Source: an uncultured Sediminibacterium sp. (GTDB lineage Bacteria > Bacteroidota > Bacteroidia > Chitinophagales > Chitinophagaceae). Taken from it: 15,494 nt of DNA. Where the stretch lies: positions 1 to 15,494 of the forward strand of contig CALEST010000448.1 of the NCBI GenBank assembly GCA_937907555.1. The letters are read 5' to 3'. The translations under genes were made by a program, and so were the position numbers. Each line of letters starts with the position of its first letter. The first letter of the stretch is position 1. The notes beneath the pieces are model-generated. The model saw nothing but the letters and a program-made list of their open reading frames with translations, was not told the origin of the DNA and searched no databases. Below, in pieces: positions 1-6,939 of the stretch.

Positions 1-1428
1 TTTAGCCGCCATTACAAAATTCAGTTGCTGGTCTTTTACCATGCCGGGTTTAATGCCAAATACAGAACCTTTTAGTGTCATATATTCCGTTTCTGGCATA
101 TACTTTAATTGTGGCCCAATCCCTTCTCTCATTTTCTCCCAATTAATCTTTCTCCAGCCATTTGTCATCATTACCAGATCTAGCCTGTTCATGATGCTGT
201 CTGCATCACTCTGAAAATAATAGGAAGGGTTGTGAACATATCCCTTGATTTCACTGGCCAGCAGAAAATTGGAAAAAATAGAATGCGGATCATTCGAATT
301 GGCATTGGCATCAATCACGGCTACCGACATATTGGTCATTGAAGTATCTGAAACAAAAATGTCAAACTTATTTAATGCACGCTTTCCCAGATTCGTCACA
401 ATAGGATTTATCTTGGCATTAAAGTCATGGGTATGATTGTTTATAAAAGCAATTCTTTCTGCAACAGGAATCCAATCTGCCGTAAATAAAGTAAACTGTA
501 CTATTCCGGTTGGCAATTCTTCAATGGGAATTTCAGCCCTTTGAAAATTTCTTTCCGACATTTTTAGTCCTACTTTATACATCAGCACTTGGTTCATATG
601 CACCAGCAAATTCATTTGCTTAAAGTTGGCGGAAGCCGGTTCCGACCTTTCAAATTGTAAAAAGGCTTTTTCATTATTGGTTCTAACTGTCAATACAACC
701 CCTTCTTTCTTAATATCTTTAATAGAAGTTGTTCCAGCCCTTCCAAACTCATCTGTCCAGTTTAGCTGATATTGTTGACCAGGCAAGGGTTTCAGTACAA
801 ATACGCCCATACCGTCATGTTGTACTTTTAAGCTATCCAGTACTTTTTTCTGCGCATCTACCAATACTCCTTTAATTTTTACGGGTAATCCAGCTTGATT
901 GATGGCTTTAAAAGCTACTCTTGAATTCACTCCTTCAACCAAAGTGCCGCTCTCCGGAAATATTTCTACCCGTGTTGGAGAAGGCATTCTGCCGATAACT
1001 ATATTGCCCCCGTTAATGGGTATATTTTTTTGAAACAAATAAGCAACGTCATCATTCAACATCCATCTGGTGAAAGCTTTTACATGGAGAAAACCTCCGC
1101 CATAATTAGCAGGAATTTCGAAGCTTCCCTTGGCTGTAGCCTGATACAATGGTGCTACTGTCTGCTTTATAAGGGTTCCCGTTGTATCATACCATTCCAC
1201 ATAGAGGTTTTTGCTAAGTACACTGGGCTCATTGCCCGCAAGCAAATACACTTTATAAAACAATGTGTCTCCTGTATTATAAACGGGTCTATCAAAATGA
1301 ACATGTATTTTTTCCTTAGGAAATCCCTCTGCATACACACTCATCATAGAATCAATTTGTTGTGCTTTTGCCACAGTTCCTATTCCAAACACCAGTAAAC
1401 AAACGAAACTAAAAGTTAAATTTCTCAT
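1..1428 (-). CDS. Secreted macroglobulin-like (MG2) protein, probable TonB-plug family, 3' end off the window
   Basis: The reading frame is open for 476 codons from ATG at 1428 to the left edge, so the C-terminal part is missing. Residues 1-22 form a signal peptide ending VAKAQ, with likely cleavage just before or after Q23. Around residues 38-135 is a macroglobulin MG2-like beta domain with the hallmark KIHVHFDRPVYNTGDTLFYK. Near residue 416 comes LDLVMMTNGWRKINW, a motif that in this Bacteroidota family precedes a carboxypeptidase-regulatory-like beta domain and a TonB-receptor plug domain. The segment from about 448 (TLKGSVFG) looks like the start of that beta domain. From family knowledge these are large exported proteins of uncertain function with alpha-2-macroglobulin-like folds. 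A surface or periplasmic location is inferred. The gene is divergent from rlmH across a 94-base gap. The family assignment is fairly sure, the plug domain is predicted rather than seen, and the biological role is unknown. Confidence 0.85.
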   Translation of the reverse strand, partial: MRNLTFSFVCLLVFGIGTVAKAQQIDSMMSVYAEGFPKEKIHVHFDRPVYNTGDTLFYKVYLLAGNEPSVLSKNLYVEWYDTTGTLIKQTVAPLYQATAKGSFEIPANYGGGFLHVKAFTRWMLNDDVAYLFQKNIPINGGNIVIGRMPSPTRVEIFPESGTLVEGVNSRVAFKAINQAGLPVKIKGVLVDAQKKVLDSLKVQHDGMGVFVLKPLPGQQYQLNWTDEFGRAGTTSIKDIKKEGVVLTVRTNNEKAFLQFERSEPASANFKQMNLLVHMNQVLMYKVGLKMSERNFQRAEIPIEELPTGIVQFTLFTADWIPVAERIAFINNHTHDFNAKINPIVTNLGKRALNKFDIFVSDTSMTNMSVAVIDANANSNDPHSIFSNFLLASEIKGYVHNPSYYFQSDADSIMNRLDLVMMTNGWRKINWEKMREGIGPQLKYMPETEYMTLKGSVFGIKPGMVKDQQLNFVMAAK

Positions 1429-1472
1429 TAGAAAGCAATTTGTCTGTAATATACTTTGAGTTTGGAAAAGAA

Positions 1473-1504
1473 CAAAAGCTATGCCAATTGGATTTACCCG
1501 AAAT
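1473..1504 (-). promoter_or_regulatory. Possible promoter of the macroglobulin-like gene
   Basis: Read on the minus strand, TAGCTTTTG (1481 down to 1473) is one base away from the Bacteroidota -7 consensus TAnnTTTG. It is preceded by an 18-base spacer and TTTC, a one-mismatch version of the -33 TTTG element. Transcription would start near 1466, leaving a leader of roughly 38 bases before the ATG at 1428. The match is imperfect on both elements, so this is a candidate only. I see no equally good promoter for rlmH on the plus strand of this gap. Confidence 0.3.
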
Positions 1505-1522
1505 TGTACTTACTTTCAAACT

Positions 1523-1996
1523 ATGAAACTACGCCTGATTTCAGTTGGCAAAGCCAATGAATCCTATGTAAGCGAAGGAATTGATGATTTTACCAAAAGA
1601 ATCAATAAATATTTTAAAACTGAGTGGCATATTATTGCCCCTCCCAAAAATGCAGCCAGTTTACCGGAAAATGAACTGAAAAAAGCCGAAGCCGCACTTA
1701 TACTAAATCTTGTAGATAAAGACGACTACCTGGTTTTACTGGATGAGAGAGGCAAAAGCTTCAGCTCTCCGCAATTGGCAAAGTTTATTGAACAAAGAGC
1801 CAATGAAAGTTGTAAACAATTGGTGTTTTTGATTGGAGGTGCATTTGGAGTAGAGCATTCAGTTACCCAACGTGCCCAGGCTGTATGGAGTTTATCCGGG
1901 TTGGTTTTCCCCCATATGCTGGTAAGGCTGATTTTAGCTGAACAGTTGTACAGAGCCTGCACTATTATTAAAAACGAGAAATATCACCATATTTAA
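1523..1996 (+). CDS. rlmH: 23S rRNA (pseudouridine1915-N3)-methyltransferase RlmH
   Basis: RlmH is a SPOUT-fold methyltransferase that uses S-adenosylmethionine to methylate N3 of pseudouridine 1915 in helix 69 of 23S rRNA, on assembled ribosomes in the cytoplasm. I chose the ATG at 1523, giving 157 residues beginning MKLRLISVGK. This matches the family's usual 155-160 residues and conserved N-terminus. An ATG 42 bases upstream would add 14 residues that do not look like the family. Visible family motifs are LDERGK (73-78), the cofactor-loop motif FLIGGAFG (102-109), the knot region PHMLVRLILAEQLYRA (130-145) and the C-terminal YHH (154-156), where E. coli RlmH has YHRE. The start has no Shine-Dalgarno sequence. 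The rhomboid gene follows 13 bases after the stop, so the two are probably co-transcribed. No defect is seen. Confidence 0.97.
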   Translation: MKLRLISVGKANESYVSEGIDDFTKRINKYFKTEWHIIAPPKNAASLPENELKKAEAALILNLVDKDDYLVLLDERGKSFSSPQLAKFIEQRANESCKQLVFLIGGAFGVEHSVTQRAQAVWSLSGLVFPHMLVRLILAEQLYRACTIIKNEKYHHI

Positions 1997-2009
1997 TTAA
2001 CCGGTCACT

Positions 2010-2654
2010 ATGCTTACCATCACACTCAGCATTATATTACTAACCAGTGTTATTTCCTTTACTGGATTTTCTAACCAGAAAGTACTGGACGATTTGATAT
2101 TTTATCCTCCGGCCATTAGCAACAGAAACCAATGGTATCGTTTTGTTACGAGTGGATTGATTCATGCAGATATCATGCACTTACTATTCAATATGTATTC
2201 CTTTTACCTCTTTGGGGATCTTGTTGAAAGAACTTTTGTTCAGATATTCGGAGACTCAGGGAAAATTGTTTATCTGCTATTGTATATCATCTCATTAATT
2301 GTGTGCCTGCTCCCTACTTATTTTAACAATCAGAATAACTATCACTATAGAAGTTTAGGCGCGTCGGGAGCCGTTTCCGCAGTCATTTTTGCGGGTATTT
2401 TTCTTTATCCAACTATGGGGATGGGTATTTTCCCAATCCCATTTCATATTCCCGGCTTTGTATTCGGACCACTATACCTGATTTTGTCTGCTTATCTGGC
2501 AAAGAAGGGGCATGGCAATATCAATCACTCAGCGCATATCTGGGGCGCTATTTTCGGTATTGTATTCTTAATCATCACCACCACTTTTCTAAGCAATTTC
2601 AACGTTGTAGAGAATTTCGTAAACGCAATCAAACTCTATATTGCAGGCTATTAA
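2010..2654 (+). CDS. Rhomboid family intramembrane serine protease
   Basis: Rhomboids are inner-membrane proteases that cut transmembrane segments of other proteins using a Ser-His dyad inside the bilayer. The 214-residue protein carries the full signature. H52, H57 and N61 lie in HADIMHLLFNM (H57 and N61 are the conserved HxxxN pair). The catalytic serine is S119 in GASGAVSA (117-124). The catalytic histidine is H176 in AHIWGAIFG (175-183). About six hydrophobic segments can be drawn, at roughly 1-20, 51-68, 86-102, 117-133, 147-163 and 174-195, fitting the minimal six-helix bacterial core with no extra domain. It lies 13 bases after rlmH, probably in the same transcript. The pairing does not suggest a substrate. 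Substrate and regulation are unknown. Confidence 0.93.
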   Translation: MLTITLSIILLTSVISFTGFSNQKVLDDLIFYPPAISNRNQWYRFVTSGLIHADIMHLLFNMYSFYLFGDLVERTFVQIFGDSGKIVYLLLYIISLIVCLLPTYFNNQNNYHYRSLGASGAVSAVIFAGIFLYPTMGMGIFPIPFHIPGFVFGPLYLILSAYLAKKGHGNINHSAHIWGAIFGIVFLIITTTFLSNFNVVENFVNAIKLYIAGY

Positions 2655-2672
2655 AAAGTTTTTCCTTTTTTT
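2653..2672 (+). terminator. Weak hairpin plus T-run between convergent genes (candidate)
   Basis: Just after the rhomboid stop codon, AAAAAG (2653-2658) can pair with CTTTTT (2665-2670) around a six-base loop, and two further T bases follow. The stem is almost all A-T and would be unstable, so this is at best a weak intrinsic terminator. It sits in the 36-base gap between the convergent rhomboid and tilS stops, where a terminator would be expected. No stronger hairpin is visible in this gap on either strand. Confidence 0.3.
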
Positions 2673-2690
2673 GGTGCGGAGGGGTGGATT

Positions 2691-4058
2691 TTAACCGGCT
2701 GTAAATGCAATCGCTAATTGCTTTTGGGTAGTGGCTACACATCTGAATCGATGATCTATTCTTTTACCCAGCACGGCAATAATTTTATTGTCTGACTCCA
2801 GAATCCACACTTTTTCCTTCTCAGTTTTACTCAACTTTATATCCATCAGGAACTTAGACAGTTTCTTCTTCTTTACCATTCCAAGTGGATAAAAGTAATC
2901 ACCGGCCTTCCACTTACGAAGCAAGAGAGGAAACCTTACTTCAGTCGCATCCAGGAATTCGACTACTCTTCCATCATTGGCTGTGGTAATACCTGAATCT
3001 AATGGTTCCACAAGTTCATTGCGAAAAGAAAGATCCAGTATGCCACCTGAAAATTGAATAATACCCGGCTTATCAATTACAATATTTACCGCCGTTTCAT
3101 TGGCAATCGGGGCAATGATCATCCATTTTCTGTTCTTGATAATCCGGTGTGTTGCGGATTGAATATAACTGCTGTTTTCTGCGGTTAGCAATTTTATCAC
3201 TTCCGGAATCTGATCTGCTGAAAAAAGAAAGGGCGAAATGATTTCCCAGGTAATGGTATGCAATGGATTCGCTTTCTGCCAAAGCATAACAGGCACGTGG
3301 CATTCACTTCCTTTCCAGTGCAGCAGCTTTTTTAAATGCACTTCAACTGCCTGTTTATACAATATACTTGCTTCATTAAAGCGGGTAAGATTGGCCAGTA
3401 AATTCTGTTCAACCCTTGGAAATACTTTTTCTACGGATGGCAGAAGCTGATTTCTGAAATAGTTTCTTGTGTAGTCATCTGTATCATTGGATGAATCTTT
3501 CACGAATTCAATGGAATGGCTACCCGCGAACGATTCAATTTCTTCTTTAAAAAAGGGCAGCAAGGGCCGGATGATTTTCTTATCGGCGTGCACAGCCACA
3601 ATTCCTTTTAATCCTTCCAATCCTGTTCCTCTGAAAAAATGCATGGCACTGGTTTCAATGGCATCATTGGCATGATGCGCTGTGATTATCCAGGAATCTG
3701 CTAATTCAGCATGTTCATTTCGTAACTGATCAAACCATTCATAGCGAATATTTCTGGCTGCTACTTGTGTAGACAATCCGGTCTCATTCTTATATTGAAG
3801 CGTATCTACCCGCTTAATCCAATATCCTATAGAATGCTTTTTACAAAAGGACACCACAAAGTTTTCGTCTCTGTAGCTCTCTTCACCTCTTAGCTGATAG
3901 TTCACATGTGCTACTTTGAATTCAACACCCAAAGATTGCAAAAGTATGGCCAGCACCGTACTGTCTGCCCCCCCACTCATGGCGAGTAAAAAAGGTCGAC
4001 CCGGTTTTTGCAAACCAGAAAAACACAAATGCCAATGTTGCTGAAAACGGGCTAACAA
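2691..4058 (-). CDS. tilS: tRNA(Ile)-lysidine synthetase TilS (TTG start)
   Basis: TilS attaches lysine to cytidine 34 of the tRNA-Ile with anticodon CAU, using ATP. This switches both codon reading and aminoacylation from Met to Ile and is essential in most bacteria. The 455-residue protein has the PP-loop ATP-binding motif SGGADS (28-33), HVNYQLRGEE (51-60), HHANDAIET (128-136, matching the usual HHxDDxxET) and KDSSNDTDDYTRNYFRN (187-203). The C-terminal TilS domain is near the end, with GDYFYPLG and KKLSKFLMD followed by AVLGKRIDHRF. The start is TTG at 4058. No in-frame ATG, GTG or TTG lies between it and the upstream in-frame stop at 4104-4106, and a start here puts the P-loop at its usual distance from the N-terminus. 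The stop of the preceding membrane-protein gene is only 2 bases away, which suggests translational coupling. It is the last gene of the seven-gene minus-strand run. Confidence 0.97.
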   Translation of the reverse strand: MLARFQQHWHLCFSGLQKPGRPFLLAMSGGADSTVLAILLQSLGVEFKVAHVNYQLRGEESYRDENFVVSFCKKHSIGYWIKRVDTLQYKNETGLSTQVAARNIRYEWFDQLRNEHAELADSWIITAHHANDAIETSAMHFFRGTGLEGLKGIVAVHADKKIIRPLLPFFKEEIESFAGSHSIEFVKDSSNDTDDYTRNYFRNQLLPSVEKVFPRVEQNLLANLTRFNEASILYKQAVEVHLKKLLHWKGSECHVPVMLWQKANPLHTITWEIISPFLFSADQIPEVIKLLTAENSSYIQSATHRIIKNRKWMIIAPIANETAVNIVIDKPGIIQFSGGILDLSFRNELVEPLDSGITTANDGRVVEFLDATEVRFPLLLRKWKAGDYFYPLGMVKKKKLSKFLMDIKLSKTEKEKVWILESDNKIIAVLGKRIDHRFRCVATTQKQLAIAFTAG

Positions 4059-4060
4059 GA

Positions 4061-4408
4061 TTAAGATTTCTTTAAGTATGCGCCAGTTAAAGCAGCAAAT
4101 CCACTAATCAGTCCGCCAATGATTCCCGTAATCAAAATCAACATAATAAAAGATCCACCCAATGGCAATATCTGAGATACTTTCGTAGAGAGAATATGCT
4201 CATTGGCTGCGTCTTTAATAATGGCCAGTATCACCCACAATAAAAACAAACCCAAAAATCCGCTTAAAAAGGATTTACCCGGAGCTTGCGGTATTAGGGC
4301 AGATACAACAAAAGAACTGATGGCAAAAACCCACCAGGGAAACTGCGTAAACAAACCGGCTACAAACGCAAGTAATGCAGTGAGCAATATAGATACAATG
4401 AATTTCAT
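4061..4408 (-). CDS. Small four-helix membrane protein of unknown function
   Basis: I do not recognise this protein. With the ATG at 4408 it has 115 residues and is almost entirely hydrophobic. Membrane segments lie at about 2-20, 24-40, 46-64 and 84-111, the last being long and glycine-rich (ITGIIGGLISGFAALTG). A short polar loop (65-80, KDAANEHILSTKVSQI) lies between helices 3 and 4, and the C-terminus is LKKS. A start at 4447 would add 13 residues but overlap the acylase gene by 28 bases. The ATG at 4408 leaves an 11-base gap and starts directly with a hydrophobic helix, so I prefer it. Packing between the acylase gene (11 bases) and tilS (2 bases) strongly supports it as a real translated gene. 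No enzyme motif is seen. Confidence 0.8.
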   Translation of the reverse strand: MKFIVSILLTALLAFVAGLFTQFPWWVFAISSFVVSALIPQAPGKSFLSGFLGLFLLWVILAIIKDAANEHILSTKVSQILPLGGSFIMLILITGIIGGLISGFAALTGAYLKKS

Positions 4409-4419
4409 ACAGTTTGGTT

Positions 4420-6888
4420 TTAAGCTTTTGTAAATGTCATTAACCACTTAATCCGCTTATGGGTTGGCGCATCTTTTAAGTGTAAAAACAAAATGGGATA
4501 ATATTTTCCAGTAGCCCAATGGTCAATAAATGTATCGTAATATTTACTTCCGGGATTACCATGTTGCCCACCAGGATAAACACCGTAAGCTTCAATTTCA
4601 TCGGTCATATGTACAATCATTCTCCAGCTGGGTCCATGCATTTCAGTGGTAGCATTAATAATATGCCTGCCCCCTCCAATGGGTAAATGCAAAGCACTTA
4701 AAGGATTAATTTTCAGCAAATGGCTTACGCGGGTATCTTTAAATGATGCCCAGCTCAACTTACCTTCCTTATCCGCTTTTTGCAGAACAACCGTTGCTTT
4801 TTTAATTGCTTCCATTACGGCATCCGTAATGGTTTCTACTTTATTCTTTGTTTTAATATTGTCTGCAAAGGAGTATAAACTATCTCGCTGCAAGCTCTCC
4901 AGCAGTGTTATTTCATCAGGCCATCCTATATTGGTTGTTGCGCCTGCAAATTCATCGCCCCAGATACTGGCTTCCAGACTATCCCAGATTACATTAAATA
5001 CGGTTGCCCCTTTTTCATTTACATCACTTACCAGATTCCAGCCGTTCATGATATCCAGATATTTCTTTTCATCTGCAGTTAGGGCAGCCCGATTTACGTA
5101 TTTCATGAGTACCGGCCTTGCCATTTCCGCAAATACATTGTAATTGTCCATTTGCAGTTTCTGAATATCCTGTGCCGTAGCATTGGATAGTGCAGTTAGT
5201 TTTCGATTGATGATTACCCCTCTGTATACAGGAAAATTAGAAGTTGCACCTAAATAATAAGGATAGGAATTATCGGTAGACTTTTGATTGGCGCTGCTTA
5301 CAAAACCTCGTTCCGGATTTTTGATCATTGGATTCTCATTGGTCGGAATATAACCCTGCCATGCATAGGTACTATCCTGACCAGGTAAAATAAAGTCTCC
5401 CTGTCTGTACCATCTGGCAACAAAATTAGCCTGTTGCTTTAAGGCAATATCACCGGTCTTGGAAGCAAAAGCAAAATTCTGCCCGGTTGTATTCCAATGG
5501 GAAATGGCTTCTAAATAATCATCGTAATTTTTTGCATGATTCAACTTGTAAAATGCCAGCAATCCACTTCCCCCATCATGGGCAGTCCATCTTAGGGCAA
5601 GGTTCTTTCCACCTGAGCCGCTGTTTTTATAATGGTGATCGTACATGGTTGGTCCATAAACAGTCATGGCAATATTTTCAATTACATTGGCACTATCTTT
5701 TACTTTGATGGTTTCGGATCTTTTTTCTGCTTTTACCCATTCACCATTGTACCAGTATTCATTTAAAGTTGAATCTTTAAACTTCATTTCATAATAATCC
5801 AGCACATCTCTTCCTGCATTGGTTACCCCCCAGGCTATACTGTCATTAAAACCAATGATGACAGCCGGTGATCCTGGAAAGCTTGCCCCATAGGTTCTAT
5901 GTGTTGGGGTTGAAATTTGCACTTCAAACCAAAGAGAAGGCAGATTTAACCCCAGATGCGGATCATTGGCCAAAATGGGTCTTCCGGATTTTGTTTTACT
6001 TCCTCCCACAACCCAGTTATTACTTCCATTACTCTTATTGGGAACAAATGGCGCCATAGCAGTTGAACTACCTGAGGTATCGCCCAGATAGGCTGTTTGC
6101 ACATCTGCAGGGGTTACCACTTTAATAGAAGGTTTTGCATACACCGTCCCTTTGGGAATAATAGGATCAAGCGAATCTTGCACGTCCGTAAACAAACGAT
6201 CGAAATCTTTATAGCCAAAATAGTTTCTGGCATTGCTCATTTGCAAATCGGTAACGGCGCCTCTACCAGTTAAATCATAAGACATAAACATCTGAAACAA
6301 ATACGTTTTTAATGAAGTCCATGCTTCCGGCTTATAGTCTAATAATTTATACTCAAATGGAATTTCCTCTGGCTTTAACTGTGCAATATATGCATTCACC
6401 CCTTTTGCGTAGGAATCAATGGCTGATTGCATTTCAGGATTATTCTTCTCCACATACGCTTTTGTTTTTTCTGCACCATATACCATACCTAGCCTTCTGA
6501 AGAACTGGTCGGTGGAAACTCTTTCTTTACCTACAATTTCACTTAATCTACCAGCAGCTACATGGGTTTGAAATTCCATTTGCCAAAGTCTGAACTTGGC
6601 GTGCAGGTATCCCTGCACATAGTAGGCATCATTGTCTTCATCTGCATAAATATGCGGAACCAGGCGGTCATCAATGTACACTTCTACTTTACCCTGAAGA
6701 TCTTTCAATACAATATTGTCATTGTAATTGGTTTCTGTAGATTCTGCATTTTGCCAGAAACCATGTTGAGGGGACAAAAAATATCCCAGTCTGGGAGTCT
6801 TGCTTCCTCCTACGGAAAGCTGGGTATTAAATAAATGAATAGCACCCCAGGTTAAGAGGGCTGATGCAAGCAATGGAACTATCCTCAT
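4420..6888 (-). CDS. Penicillin acylase family N-terminal nucleophile hydrolase
   Basis: This 822-residue protein belongs to the Ntn-hydrolase acylases, which hydrolyse amide bonds of acylated substrates such as beta-lactam side chains, acyl-homoserine lactones and other N-acyl compounds. They mature by self-cleavage into alpha and beta chains. Residues 1-20 are hydrophobic and act as a signal peptide or anchor, so the protein is exported. The predicted autocleavage and nucleophile site is G288/S289 in NGSNNWVVGG (287-296), giving a beta chain of 534 residues. N534 in GFVSSANQ lies 245 residues after the nucleophile, close to the oxyanion-hole Asn241 of the E. coli penicillin G acylase beta chain. 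Other family motifs are NDPHLGLNLPSLWFE (308-322), FPGSPAVIIGFNDSIAWG (337-354) and YGVYPGGQHGNPGS (768-781). It is the fifth gene of the run, 51 bases after the helicase gene. The physiological substrate cannot be read from the sequence. No missing catalytic residue was noticed. Confidence 0.95.
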   Translation of the reverse strand: MRIVPLLASALLTWGAIHLFNTQLSVGGSKTPRLGYFLSPQHGFWQNAESTETNYNDNIVLKDLQGKVEVYIDDRLVPHIYADEDNDAYYVQGYLHAKFRLWQMEFQTHVAAGRLSEIVGKERVSTDQFFRRLGMVYGAEKTKAYVEKNNPEMQSAIDSYAKGVNAYIAQLKPEEIPFEYKLLDYKPEAWTSLKTYLFQMFMSYDLTGRGAVTDLQMSNARNYFGYKDFDRLFTDVQDSLDPIIPKGTVYAKPSIKVVTPADVQTAYLGDTSGSSTAMAPFVPNKSNGSNNWVVGGSKTKSGRPILANDPHLGLNLPSLWFEVQISTPTHRTYGASFPGSPAVIIGFNDSIAWGVTNAGRDVLDYYEMKFKDSTLNEYWYNGEWVKAEKRSETIKVKDSANVIENIAMTVYGPTMYDHHYKNSGSGGKNLALRWTAHDGGSGLLAFYKLNHAKNYDDYLEAISHWNTTGQNFAFASKTGDIALKQQANFVARWYRQGDFILPGQDSTYAWQGYIPTNENPMIKNPERGFVSSANQKSTDNSYPYYLGATSNFPVYRGVIINRKLTALSNATAQDIQKLQMDNYNVFAEMARPVLMKYVNRAALTADEKKYLDIMNGWNLVSDVNEKGATVFNVIWDSLEASIWGDEFAGATTNIGWPDEITLLESLQRDSLYSFADNIKTKNKVETITDAVMEAIKKATVVLQKADKEGKLSWASFKDTRVSHLLKINPLSALHLPIGGGRHIINATTEMHGPSWRMIVHMTDEIEAYGVYPGGQHGNPGSKYYDTFIDHWATGKYYPILFLHLKDAPTHKRIKWLMTFTKA

Positions 6889-6939
6889 AGCAAATATTTA
6901 AAGACTCAAATTAAGCAATTCTCATCAGAAGGCATCCCC

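Noticed and set aside
1030..1398. 122-codon plus-strand frame near the left end
   Set aside because: It is antisense to the signal peptide and MG2-like region of the macroglobulin-like gene, which has clear family motifs in the other strand.
1481..1522. Upstream ATG giving a 171-residue RlmH
   Set aside because: The 14 extra residues do not fit the RlmH family, which starts with a MKLRLISVGK-like strand. The ATG at 1523 gives the normal length.
4409..4447. Longer start for the small membrane protein
   Set aside because: It would overlap the acylase stop by 28 bases and add a polar stretch. The ATG at 4408 leaves an 11-base gap and starts with a membrane helix.
4646..5143. 165-codon open frame on the plus strand
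   Set aside because: It is antisense to the acylase gene within a region encoding clear family motifs, and its translation shows no recognisable organisation.
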